From contig JABDCL010000009.1 in the NCBI GenBank assembly GCA_013288135.1, forward strand, positions 1-37,962: a DNA stretch of 37,962 nucleotides. The letters run 5' to 3'. Source of the stretch: Gammaproteobacteria bacterium (GTDB lineage: Bacteria; Pseudomonadota; Gammaproteobacteria; UBA6186; Azoamicaceae). Positions 22,501 to 30,329 of the stretch are shown here, piece by piece. Position 1 is the stretch's first letter; every line of letters begins with the position of its first letter. Under the pieces are notes generated by a model. It was not told the origin of the DNA. It made no database searches and was given only the letters and a program-made list of their open reading frames with translations. The position numbers were made by a program, and so were the translations under genes.

Positions 22501-22956
22501 AAATAGTACCCCTACCTTATGTTAAAAGCTAAAAAAGTTAATAAAAATATAAACTATTAGATAGTAAAGATCTACAAAAAAATAGAAGTGCCCCTGAAAC
22601 GTAAATGTTCGTTGAACTACACATATTTAGTTTTTTTAACTTAGCGCTAAACAAAAGAGAGTGAGGTTCCAGAATGTACCTTGGTGTCACAAAGTCCAGA
22701 TTTGACCCCGTTTTTTTCTATAAGATATCCCAGAAATCTATAAGAGTACTTTGTCTTTTACTCCAAATGTATATATAATTTATATTATAATCTCGAAAGT
22801 TCTTTATTCAACAATAGAGCTCTAAAGATATTCCAGACCCAACAACAGCACAAATGATGATCCTAATGAGAATTGCTGATTTCCTAAGATGTATACAATT
22901 CTTAATAATCAAAGGTTACCCAGAACAAGCTGGCACTCTATCTCAAAAAATTTAGC
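22501..22956. other. Gene-poor intergenic stretch
   Basis: 456 bases without a convincing intact gene. The left part (22501-22600) must hold the promoter of the repeat-protein gene but shows no clear match. The middle is AT-rich with runs such as TTTTTTT and ATATATAATTTATATTATAA. A short open frame that may be a gene remnant lies at 22818-22955. Confidence 0.6.
22818..22955 (+). pseudogene. Possible remnant of a decayed gene (45 codons)
   Basis: After an in-frame TAG at 22815, the plus strand is open for 45 codons to TAG at 22953-22955. It encodes a protein-like segment (PDPTTAQMMILMRIADFLRC, then GYPEQAGTLSQKI). It has no ribosome site or good start, and it ends two bases before the tRNA 3' end. 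I read it as a possible C-terminal scrap of a lost gene; chance is also possible. Confidence 0.25.
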
Positions 22957-23032
<76 letters not shown>

Positions 23033-23082
23033 TTTAAGAACGTTTTATCATTGTGAACCATTAGGAACCATTGAGAACGTCG

Positions 23083-23111
23083 ATTATAAAACTCCCTACC
23101 CCCTTCTGCAA
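23083..23111 (-). promoter_or_regulatory. Putative sigma-70 promoter of tRNA-Thr
   Basis: On the minus strand TTGCAG (23106-23111) is followed after exactly 17 bases by a perfect TATAAT (23083-23088). Transcription would start near 23075, about 43 bases before the tRNA 5' end. The -35 matches only three of six positions. Confidence 0.5.
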
Positions 23112-23209
23112 CTTACTCTTGCTTTTCAAGTGTTCTTTTGGCACAATCGCGCAGCTTTTTACTTTATACACTTTATACATGGACAGAAGGAACACAAGGA
23201 AGAAACAAA

Positions 23210-23686
23210 ATGAAAAAGAGAGTAGTAACACAGTATAGACAAAAACAGAGTCAAAATAGTCAAAAAGGATTTTCGTTAATCGAACTTATGGTCGTAGTTT
23301 TGATTATTGGTGTATTGGGAGCATTAGCTGTTCCCGCTTATACCGACTATTTAATACGAGCACGAGTGACAGAAATGATTACATTAGCACAACCTGCAAA
23401 AATGGCTGTCACTGAAGCGCTCATCATGGGAACAGGAAAGGAGACTATTAATGAGAAAGCTCTCGGCATTGAACTTATCAAAGATCAAGGCATGATCAAA
23501 AATATGGAAATTGCTAAAGGAATTATTACTGTAACAGGTAACCCCGAAAAACTGGGTATTACGCTCCCTGAAGCCTCATTCAAAATTTCTTTAGAGCCGA
23601 ACATGTCAAATGGGGTGATTACTTGGAAGTGTTCTACACTCACTGCAGAGTTAAAACATTTTGCGCCATTAGACTGTCGAAGATAA
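23210..23686 (+). CDS. Type IV pilin-like protein (prepilin)
   Basis: Major or minor pilin of a type IV pilus. The start is the ATG at 23210 with AGGAAG upstream, giving 158 residues. A 20-residue leader (MKKRVVTQYRQ...QKG), long for type IVa pilins, is cut by prepilin peptidase at G20|F21, leaving mature FSLIELMVVVLIIGVLGALA with Glu at position 5 and then the helix AVPAYTDYLIRARVTEMI. The C-terminus has a Cys pair (WKCSTL...PLDCRR) as in the disulfide D-region of PilA. No other pilus gene lies nearby, so the assembly machinery must be elsewhere. It converges on a small lipoprotein gene with a two-base gap. A pseudopilin is less likely given the D-region. Confidence 0.88.
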   Translation: MKKRVVTQYRQKQSQNSQKGFSLIELMVVVLIIGVLGALAVPAYTDYLIRARVTEMITLAQPAKMAVTEALIMGTGKETINEKALGIELIKDQGMIKNMEIAKGIITVTGNPEKLGITLPEASFKISLEPNMSNGVITWKCSTLTAELKHFAPLDCRR

Positions 23687-23688
23687 AG

Positions 23689-23916
23689 TTATTCTTGCGT
23701 TGAAGGTCTTTTATTTGTCGAAAATTTTTCTATTAAAACATCATTGGCTTTTGGATGTTCATTCAAATTTCTCGGTGAACTTGCATCTAAGAATTCTTGC
23801 ATACGAATATCTTGTTCCGTTTTTTCTTCCGGGGTTAACGGTTGCTTAGAAGCAAAATAATTTGCACAACCCGTTAAATTAATTAAACATAAAAAAAGTA
23901 TCCCTAATCGTTGCAT
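23689..23916 (-). CDS. Small lipoprotein of unknown function
   Basis: A 75-residue protein with a signal peptide and lipobox LTGC (Cys17), so it should be lipidated and placed in the inner or outer membrane; Ala at +2 does not force inner-membrane retention. The mature part (about 58 residues) is charged, rich in Glu, Lys and Asn, and probably disordered: TPEEKTEQDIRMQEFLDASS. No family recognised. It starts nine bases after the RMD1/YagE-like gene and is probably co-transcribed with it. Confidence 0.75.
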   Translation of the reverse strand: MQRLGILFLCLINLTGCANYFASKQPLTPEEKTEQDIRMQEFLDASSPRNLNEHPKANDVLIEKFSTNKRPSTQE

Positions 23917-23925
23917 AAAATAATC

Positions 23926-24747
23926 CTATATTATATCCGTTGCCATTGTTACCAGGTGTAATACCACTTCTATCACAATTAACCATATAATAGTCCACTC
24001 TAATCGTGAAGAATGTTGGTGATTGAGCTCGGCTGCCAACATATCAAATAATTCTTGCAAAATAACCAATCGTTGATTAAGTACGCTTACTCGACGCTCG
24101 CGATCTAAGTAATGTGCGACCTGTGCATAATATGGTTCTAAATCAGAATGTTCCCAGAAAAACTCTGGGGTATCAAGCAATTCTTGATGGAGATTAATTG
24201 AACTTCTATCAATGAATAATCGACCCATCATGCGACGAATATCGTTGCGAGATAAGCGAATACTCCCTTGTCGAGCTAAAAATTCTGGTAATTCTCTGGT
24301 TAAATGAATCGTTTTCTGAATGGTTTGTTCAAAAGCCCCTAATTTTACAGATTGTGCCAAACCATGAGAGAAAGCAAGTTTAGTTAAGATATCTTTATCT
24401 GGTAATGTGATTTCATCGTCTTCAATTTTAGCTTGTTCACCATAAATATATGAGAACATGTCATCTTCGATGACCTCTAAATGCTGCTGTTCATATTCTC
24501 GAATTTCTTGCAGGAGTCTACGTTCTTGATCATCGCGCAACCCCCAGCAGACGACTGCTCCGTAAGGGAAAAAAAAGACATCTGCCCCCTTAGACTCAGC
24601 ATTTTCTTCAGTTTCTAACTGCTCCATAACGGGAATTTTTATATGTATAACTTCCCGTAAACGAGTAGCCCCGTAATTTGTTCTAAGGTAGTTAAGCAAC
24701 CTTGGAATATCAAATGCTGTAGCTGTACAATAAGCGGCACATCGCAT
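23926..24747 (-). CDS. RMD1/YagE family protein (DUF155)
   Basis: Member of the DUF155 family, which includes mitochondrial RMD1/RMND1; the bacterial role is unclear. I start it at the ATG of MRCAAYCTATAFDIPRLLNY (273 residues), where similarity to the family begins. A TTG 12 codons upstream has no ribosome site, and neither start has a good one. The segments FFFPYGAVVCWGL and DEITLPDKDILTKLAFSHGLAQSVKLG fit the family, followed by FLARQGSIRLSRNDIRRMMGRLF and the C-terminal DTPEFFWEHSDLEPYY. The chain ends in a membrane helix (WTIIWLIVIEVVLHLVTMA), so it is tail-anchored in the inner membrane. It is divergent from ettA. Confidence 0.88.
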   Translation of the reverse strand: MRCAAYCTATAFDIPRLLNYLRTNYGATRLREVIHIKIPVMEQLETEENAESKGADVFFFPYGAVVCWGLRDDQERRLLQEIREYEQQHLEVIEDDMFSYIYGEQAKIEDDEITLPDKDILTKLAFSHGLAQSVKLGAFEQTIQKTIHLTRELPEFLARQGSIRLSRNDIRRMMGRLFIDRSSINLHQELLDTPEFFWEHSDLEPYYAQVAHYLDRERRVSVLNQRLVILQELFDMLAAELNHQHSSRLEWTIIWLIVIEVVLHLVTMATDII

Positions 24748-24844
24748 AATGCGACCATAAATCCTTTGAAAAATATGGTACAATCATATCACAATTGTAT
24801 GACAAAGAAAATGGCCCTACTGAACAATCATCTAAAGGTATGAA

Positions 24845-26524
24845 ATGGCACAATATATCTTCTCAATGCATAAAGTGGGTAAAATCGTACCCCCAAAACG
24901 TGAAATTTTAAAAGACATTTCACTTTCTTTTTATCACGGGGCCAAAATTGGTATTCTGGGCTTAAACGGTTCTGGAAAATCTACCCTTATTAAAATTATG
25001 GCGGGTGTTGAAAAAGAAATAGTGGGTGAGGCTACCCCTCAAAAAGATATTAAGATTGGTTATCTATCTCAAGAACCTCAGTTAGATGCCAACAAAGATG
25101 TTCGAGGCAATGTCGAAGAAGGCGTTAGCGAAATTAAAAACTTGCTCGATAGCTTTAATGAAATCAGTTTAAAATTTGCAGAACCCATGAACGATAATGA
25201 AATGAACGCCCTACTTGAAAAACAAGGGGAATTACAAAATAAAATTGATGCCATCGGTGGCTGGGATCTGGAACGCAAATTGGAAATTGCAGCCGATGCA
25301 CTTCGACTCCCACCATGGAATGCCAATGTTACTCAATTATCTGGAGGTGAACGTCGAAGAGTCGCTTTATGTCGATTGTTATTATCAACACCCGATTTAT
25401 TATTACTTGACGAACCTACCAATCATTTGGATGCAGAAAGTGTTGGTTGGTTAGAACGTTATTTACACACTTTTACAGGTACTGTAGTTGCAGTAACCCA
25501 CGATCGTTACTTTTTAGATAATGTCGCTGGGTGGATTTTAGAATTAGATCGCGGACGTGGGATCCCATTTGAAGGCAATTATTCTAGTTGGTTAATGCAA
25601 AAGGAAAAACGCCTTGAGCAAGAAGAACGACAAGAATCTGCCCACCAGAGAACCATTAAAGCTGAACTTGATTGGGTACGCACTAACCCCAAAGGTAGAC
25701 ATGCTAAAAGTAAAGCACGATTGGCTCGCTTTGAAGAACTTAATTCTAAAGAATTTCAAAAACGCGCAGAAACAACAGAATTATATATTCCACCCGGACC
25801 TCGCCTCGGCGACAAAGTCATTGTTCTTAAAGAAGTGTCCAAAGGATTTAATGATCGCCTCTTAATTGATAACTTAAGTTTTCAAGTTCCTAAAGGAGCA
25901 ATTGTGGGCATCATTGGTCCCAATGGTGCAGGTAAAACAACTTTATTTAAACTGATAACGAATCAAGAACAACCCGATTCAGGCCAAGTTGAATTTGGAG
26001 AAACTGTTAAACTTGCCTATGTTGATCAATCTCGAGATATGTTAGATCCTAACAAAACTGTTTGGGAGGAAATTTCCAACGGTCAGGATATGATGATTGT
26101 TGGGCAAATCGAAATGCCTTCTCGTGCTTATGTAAGCCGCTTTAACTTTAAAGGCACAGAACAACAAAAAAATGTGGGATCTCTCTCCGGGGGAGAACGC
26201 AATCGTGTACATTTAGCCAAACTTCTACAAAGCGGTGGCAATGTTCTTTTACTCGACGAACCTACCAACGATTTAGATGTCGAAACCTTACGTGCGTTAG
26301 AAGAAGCCCTATTAACATTCCCTGGATGTATTTTGGTAATTTCCCATGATCGCTGGTTTTTAGATCGAATAGCAACCCACATCTTAGCGTTTGAAGAAGA
26401 TGGTCGTACCACTTGGTTTGATGGCAATTATTCAGATTATGAAGCAGATCGAATAGCTCGATTAGGGGATGCAGCCCTTCAACCCCACCGTATTAAATTT
26501 AAAAAATTGCATACTGTGACTTAA
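24845..26524 (+). CDS. ettA: Energy-dependent translational throttle protein EttA (ABC-F)
   Basis: ATP-binding ABC-F protein that binds the ribosomal E site and adjusts translation to the ATP/ADP ratio. The 559 residues match E. coli EttA (555). The N-terminal cassette has Walker [10 protein letters not shown] (39-47), [16 protein letters not shown] and [22 protein letters not shown]. An EttA-specific arm insert (about 95-140) and a linker (about 240-310, [20 protein letters not shown]) come next. The second cassette has GPNGAGKTT (358-366), [15 protein letters not shown] and [17 protein letters not shown]. The opening [20 protein letters not shown] is typical. AAAGGT precedes the ATG. A family A repeat follows the stop codon. 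Confidence 0.96.
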   Translation: MAQYIFSMHKVGKIVPPKREILKDISLSFYHGAKIGILGLNGSGKSTLIKIMAGVEKEIVGEATPQKDIKIGYLSQEPQLDANKDVRGNVEEGVSEIKNLLDSFNEISLKFAEPMNDNEMNALLEKQGELQNKIDAIGGWDLERKLEIAADALRLPPWNANVTQLSGGERRRVALCRLLLSTPDLLLLDEPTNHLDAESVGWLERYLHTFTGTVVAVTHDRYFLDNVAGWILELDRGRGIPFEGNYSSWLMQKEKRLEQEERQESAHQRTIKAELDWVRTNPKGRHAKSKARLARFEELNSKEFQKRAETTELYIPPGPRLGDKVIVLKEVSKGFNDRLLIDNLSFQVPKGAIVGIIGPNGAGKTTLFKLITNQEQPDSGQVEFGETVKLAYVDQSRDMLDPNKTVWEEISNGQDMMIVGQIEMPSRAYVSRFNFKGTEQQKNVGSLSGGERNRVHLAKLLQSGGNVLLLDEPTNDLDVETLRALEEALLTFPGCILVISHDRWFLDRIATHILAFEEDGRTTWFDGNYSDYEADRIARLGDAALQPHRIKFKKLHTVT

Positions 26525-26528
26525 ATAT

Positions 26529-26562
26529 TCCTCACTTTGAAAAAGAGGTTAGAGGGGATTTT
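26529..26562 (+). repeat. Family A repeat, copy 5 (diverged)
   Basis: TCCTCACTTTGAAAAAGAGG followed by TTAGAGGGGATTTT, with compensating changes (CCTC/GAGG in place of CCCC/GGGG) that keep the pairing. It lies directly after ettA and before the orphan gene at 26673. Confidence 0.85.
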
Positions 26563-26672
26563 GGTAGTTTCACCAACAAAAAAGTGTATAAGCACTAATA
26601 AATTCAGGAACTTCTTGCCCCCCAAAATAGTCTTACATAAAGAGCTACTAATAAAATTTTTTGGGTATTTCA

Positions 26673-27851
26673 ATGTCAACACCACATGAATATTTAATAA
26701 AATTGATAAAAGAAAAATGGGGAAATTATGATAATGTCCCTGTAGATATGAGGGTCTCACGGCTTTTTTATCCAAACCTTAACGAAACAGATAAGAAAAA
26801 GATAGGATTGTTGGATCTCGGAGATCGCCACAAAGCAGAGCTTGAGAAACTTAGAAAAATTGCAAAACCTCCAATAACCCCTGAGCTGGTGAAACAAGTT
26901 AATGAAATTTTTAACGAAATTGATAAAGATTTAAGAGAACAATTAAATAATTTTGAATATTGGGAGAATGCGGGTATTGGTATTACTAAAGAAAATTTTG
27001 AGAATTTTAAAAGAGGAGCATTAGCATCGTATCGATATAAAGTATTTTTTCCCGCCTTTCCTGATAATATATTCCGTGGAATCTGCCAAGAAATCAATAA
27101 AGCAATAAGATTATCTGACGGAAAAGGAGATTTATTTCAGCAAGTACAAAATCAGATTGTGGAAGCAGAAGGAATAACAGGTTTAAGAAACTATTTGAAT
27201 GCAAGATTTAAAGATGCATTAGGTTTCGATCCTAAAACAAAGGAGTATGAAAAACCTCTGAATTTTGAGGAAGCAATAAAAAAGATGTCAGACATGAAAA
27301 AAAAGGGAGAAACGGAATTTAATACTCTGGCATATAAACTCCTGGATCCAAAAGTTTCAAATCAAGTAATTCAAGAGGAGTATTGCAGAGCTTTAAAAGA
27401 TTTTATTGTAAACAAAAAAGAACAACTTTTGAAAAACTATGAAAATCATTCTTTTCCAACAAGTTTTTTTAAATGGTTTACAAATGATAGTAATGAAAAC
27501 AGAACGAAAATTAGAGAGAAATTGAGCTCAATCAACAAAGATACAAGTGATGCTGGTTTACTCAGAGCAGTTCAAGAAATACAAGATATCTCTACTGGTA
27601 AAAAGGTTGAACCAATGGCACCAAAAAAAGAGGCACCGTCACAAACACAAAAATCAACATCATCAGCACCTGACAAACCCCCAGATGATGATATATCACC
27701 AAGCGTTCATCCCAAATTTAATCCAAAATCTGAGCCTCCATTGGCAGCTTTAGCTTCTCCATCTGAATCCACAGCGTCATCGCCCACTCCCTCTGCTGGA
27801 GCTTCTCCCCCACCCCCTCCGAGAAGCAGCAGTAGCGACCCTAAAGTCTGA
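26673..27851 (+). CDS. Orphan effector-like protein with Ser/Pro-rich tail
   Basis: I do not recognise this 392-residue protein. Residues about 1-310 are charged, Lys/Glu-rich and mostly helical (HEYLIKLIKEKWGNYDNVP, EKLRKIAKPPITPELVKQVN, RYKVFFPAFPDN). From about 312 a low-complexity tail rich in Pro, Ser and Ala includes PPPPPR near the end. There is no signal peptide or membrane segment. I use the ATG at 26673; a TTG four codons upstream is also open. The ribosome site is poor. This layout, a helical body and disordered proline-rich tail, is common among type IV-secreted effectors of Legionellales, but secretion is not shown. The gene is very AT-rich and is bracketed by family A repeats between the conserved genes ettA and radA. 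Confidence 0.75.
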   Translation: MSTPHEYLIKLIKEKWGNYDNVPVDMRVSRLFYPNLNETDKKKIGLLDLGDRHKAELEKLRKIAKPPITPELVKQVNEIFNEIDKDLREQLNNFEYWENAGIGITKENFENFKRGALASYRYKVFFPAFPDNIFRGICQEINKAIRLSDGKGDLFQQVQNQIVEAEGITGLRNYLNARFKDALGFDPKTKEYEKPLNFEEAIKKMSDMKKKGETEFNTLAYKLLDPKVSNQVIQEEYCRALKDFIVNKKEQLLKNYENHSFPTSFFKWFTNDSNENRTKIREKLSSINKDTSDAGLLRAVQEIQDISTGKKVEPMAPKKEAPSQTQKSTSSAPDKPPDDDISPSVHPKFNPKSEPPLAALASPSESTASSPTPSAGASPPPPPRSSSSDPKV

Positions 27852-27900
27852 TTGCTTTTCATAACTTTGATAAGGAATTTGGAAATTTTACGCAATTACA

Positions 27901-27962
27901 TTTTTCAAAGTGAGGCACTCATATTCCCCACTTTGAAAAAAGGGGGGTTAGGGGGGATTTTG
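27901..27962 (+). repeat. Family A repeats, copy 6 and an inverted partial copy
   Basis: A half-copy in minus orientation (27901-27915, TTTTTCAAAGTGAGG) is followed by a full plus copy (27926-27962, CCCCACTTTGAAAAAAGGGG then GGTTAGGGGGGATTTT). They lie between the orphan gene and the radA stop. The GAGG ending of the half-copy matches the diverged copy 5 on the other side of the gene. Confidence 0.85.
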
Positions 27963-27982
27963 AAGATAGGGGATTTCTGATT

Positions 27983-29353
27983 TCAAATATGCATCAACGC
28001 CTCGCTCAAACGTGTCACACCAATTACTTCCATGCCATCAATGGTACTTTTGGGTGCATTCGCATGAGGAACAATGGCGCGTTTAAACCCATGTTTAGCA
28101 GCTTCTTTTAAACGCTCTTGTCCACTTTGCACTGGACGAATTTCTCCCGCTAATCCTACCTCACCAAAAGCAATCAAATCATCTGGTAAGCATTTATTTT
28201 TTAAACTGGATAAAACTGCTAACAATACCGGCAAATCAGCCGCTGTTTCAAAAACACGCACACCCCCAACAATGTTAACAAATACATCTTGATTATAAGT
28301 AATAATACCCCCATGACGATGTAACACGGCTAAGGCAAGCGCTAATCGATTTTGTTCTAATCCTACTGTGACACGTCTGGGATTGGCTAAATGGCTTTCA
28401 TCAACTAAGGCTTGCACTTCCACCAACATAGGACGACTGCCTTCCCAAGTAACCATCACAATACTGCCTGAAATAGGTTCGCTGTAGCGAGATAAGAAAA
28501 TAGCGGAAGGATTATTGACTCCTTTCAAACCCCGATCAGTCATCGCGAAAATACCCAATTCATTCACAGCACCAAAGCGGTTTTTCACTGCTCTAATCAC
28601 ACGATATCGACTGTCAGACTCTCCTTCAAAATACAACACGGTATCAACCATATGCTCTAATACTCGAGGACCCGCCAATGTTCCTTCCTTCGTTACATGC
28701 CCGACCAAAAAAAGCGCTGTGCCTGTTTGTTTGGCGTATCTTACCAATTGCGCTGCACTTTCTCGCACTTGTCCTACCGATCCCGGTGCAGATTGTAATA
28801 ACTCGGTATAAAGTGTTTGAACAGAATCTACTACCATGACTTCCGGTTTTTCTTGCATTGCAATGGTCAAAATTCGCTCCACATGTGTTTCGGTTAATAA
28901 CCGTAAATTATTATCTTGTACCCCTAAACGATGTGCACGGAGTTTCACTTGTTGTAGAGATTCTTCGCCTGTCACATAAAGAGTTCGATGCTGCTCACTT
29001 AAGTGACATAAAGTCTGCAATAAAACGGTTGATTTTCCAATGCCTGGATCACCCCCAATCAAAATAACAGAGCCAGACACAAGTCCTCCACCTAAAACTC
29101 TATCTAACTCAGACAACCCTGAAGAAACCCTAAGTTCATTTTCAAAAGAAACCGCAGCCAATTCTTGAACTGCTGTTTCATCCACCCCAGCATACCCTTT
29201 AAAGCGCGGATTGGTGCTTATACTCTCTTTTTGTGGCGCAGTAGCAATAATCTCTATTAATGTATTCCATGACTCGCAATCGCCACACTGACCACTCCAT
29301 TTGGGATTAACAGAGCCACATTCGGTACAACTATAGGCAACTTTTGTTTTCAT
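27983..29353 (-). CDS. radA: DNA repair protein RadA
   Basis: RecA-like ATPase that drives branch migration of recombination intermediates. The start is the ATG of MKTKVAYSCTECG (456 residues) with GAGG six bases upstream; a GTG four codons earlier is less likely. A C4 zinc finger (Cys9, 12, 23, 26), Walker A GDPGIGKST (101-109), the RadA-specific KNRFG motif (RAVKNRFGAVNELGIFAM) and a C-terminal Lon-like domain (GEIRPVQSGQERLKEAAKHG) are all present. The length matches E. coli RadA (460). It is divergent from a small unknown gene. Confidence 0.97.
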   Translation of the reverse strand: MKTKVAYSCTECGSVNPKWSGQCGDCESWNTLIEIIATAPQKESISTNPRFKGYAGVDETAVQELAAVSFENELRVSSGLSELDRVLGGGLVSGSVILIGGDPGIGKSTVLLQTLCHLSEQHRTLYVTGEESLQQVKLRAHRLGVQDNNLRLLTETHVERILTIAMQEKPEVMVVDSVQTLYTELLQSAPGSVGQVRESAAQLVRYAKQTGTALFLVGHVTKEGTLAGPRVLEHMVDTVLYFEGESDSRYRVIRAVKNRFGAVNELGIFAMTDRGLKGVNNPSAIFLSRYSEPISGSIVMVTWEGSRPMLVEVQALVDESHLANPRRVTVGLEQNRLALALAVLHRHGGIITYNQDVFVNIVGGVRVFETAADLPVLLAVLSSLKNKCLPDDLIAFGEVGLAGEIRPVQSGQERLKEAAKHGFKRAIVPHANAPKSTIDGMEVIGVTRLSEALMHI

Positions 29354-29425
29354 CCTATGCCTCACTTATTTCCAAAATCAATGCCATTATATCAAGTTTG
29401 AAAGAAAGACGCCGATAAAAAAAAT

Positions 29426-29857
29426 ATGCATACTGTATCTCCAGAAATACTCATCAATTCATTTCAAGTGACACGATATCATCACGGAGATGCTTACGAA
29501 TTTGTACTCAATGAGCACCTACAAGTGGTTGAATGTGTCAAAGTAGAATCGCTTGCTAAAGGTATTATGCAACCCATTCGAGAAGCGCATATCAACCTGG
29601 ATGGACTGTTATTTGAATTAAATCATGTTAGAGTCAACCCTCGGGTTGATAATACACTGATCATTAATCGATTAACCTCCGCATTTAATGACATTGGCGT
29701 CAATGTTTTTAATCAACCCAGACATCATGATATGCGTGTTTGTTTTAAGCCTTTAGGGGAAATCAGTGATTGCATTCGATTTTATGTGAGTACTAAAGCC
29801 AAAATTGTTTTTCTTTCTCCAACACAAAGATCCCGATTAAGCTGCATCAAATCCTAA
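29426..29857 (+). CDS. Conserved-looking small protein of unknown function
   Basis: A 143-residue soluble protein with no signal peptide or membrane segment. The sequence has normal mixed composition (SFQVTRYHHGDAYEFVLNEH, EAHINLDGLLFELNHVRVNP, SDCIRFYVSTKAKIVFLSP) and reads like a small alpha/beta domain. I cannot assign a family. The ribosome site before the ATG is weak. It is divergent from radA and convergent with the Lys/His-rich protein gene, with a shared bidirectional terminator downstream. Confidence 0.65.
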   Translation: MHTVSPEILINSFQVTRYHHGDAYEFVLNEHLQVVECVKVESLAKGIMQPIREAHINLDGLLFELNHVRVNPRVDNTLIINRLTSAFNDIGVNVFNQPRHHDMRVCFKPLGEISDCIRFYVSTKAKIVFLSPTQRSRLSCIKS

Positions 29858-29890
29858 AATTCATTCGCGAAGAGTATAGAGATAAAAAGA

Positions 29891-29922
29891 AAAGAGTAAT
29901 AGAATTAAATCTATTACTCTTT
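29891..29922. terminator. Bidirectional terminator hairpin
   Basis: A perfect 12-base-pair stem, AAAGAGTAATAG / CTATTACTCTTT, with an eight-base loop. It is flanked by A-rich sequence on the left and T-rich on the right, so it can stop transcription from both the gene ending at 29857 and the one ending at 29941. Confidence 0.8.
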
Positions 29923-29940
29923 CTTTATTCTTTGAAAAAA

Positions 29941-30249
29941 TTAATAACCTGATTTCTTCTCAGATTCCATCTTGTCTGATTTCTTCTCAGATCCCATTTT
30001 GCCTGATTTCTTCTCAGACTCCATCTTGGATTCCATCTTGGATTCCATTTTGGATTCCATCTTTTCGGAATGATGTTTAGCACGTTTTTTATGGTGTTTT
30101 TTACCATGTTTCTTTTTATGATGCTTGCCATCCATCATCTTTTGTGATGTTTCAGTGTCGCCTGGATTCATCACTGCATTTTCTGCAGCATACACTGCAG
30201 GAAAAGCCAAAGAACCGGCAACCAATAAACTCATAGCTAATGTTTTCAT
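29941..30249 (-). CDS. Exported Lys/His/Met-rich repeat protein
   Basis: A 102-residue protein with a signal peptide (cut after AVYA, about residue 21). The mature part is highly basic: KHHKKKHGKKHHKKRAKHH, then short repeats KMES and KMESEKKSG. No family is recognised. Clusters of His and Lys with regular Met could bind metals, polyanions or DNA in the periplasm, but this is inference. At the DNA level there are 12-base direct repeats (about 30026-30064) and 27-base repeats (about 29950-30025). The ATG has GGAGA eight bases upstream. It appears to have its own promoter and terminator, so it is likely a single-gene unit. A second reading frame over the repeats is open but lacks a signal peptide or ribosome site. 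Confidence 0.8.
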   Translation of the reverse strand: MKTLAMSLLVAGSLAFPAVYAAENAVMNPGDTETSQKMMDGKHHKKKHGKKHHKKRAKHHSEKMESKMESKMESKMESEKKSGKMGSEKKSDKMESEKKSGY

Positions 30250-30300
30250 GACTCATTCTCTCCAAATTTTGTTAACAAAACAAGACTCTCGCATTGCTAA

Positions 30301-30329
30301 CATATAGACTACATTTAGCTAATCCTCAA
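30301..30329 (-). promoter_or_regulatory. Putative promoter of the Lys/His-rich protein gene
   Basis: On the minus strand TTGAGG (30324-30329) is 17 bases from TATATG (30301-30306), each matching four of six consensus positions. Downstream, the leader contains a 14-base palindrome TTTTGTTAACAAAA (30267-30280) that could be an operator. Confidence 0.35.

Noticed and set aside
23137-23155. TTGGCAC...GC resembling a sigma-54 promoter before the pilin gene
   Set aside because: The spacing between GG and GC is nine bases, one short of the required ten, and the TTGC half is not matched. Pilin genes are often sigma-54-dependent, but the sequence does not support it here.
26529-26562. Family A repeat as a rho-independent terminator of ettA
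   Set aside because: The CCTC/GAGG stem is only four base pairs and no run of T follows; it is better described as a repeat.
29925-30131. Frame reading WNPRWNPRW-type repeats over the Lys/His-rich gene
   Set aside because: It is an out-of-frame reading of the DNA repeats; the signal-peptide-bearing frame with GGAGA is the real one.
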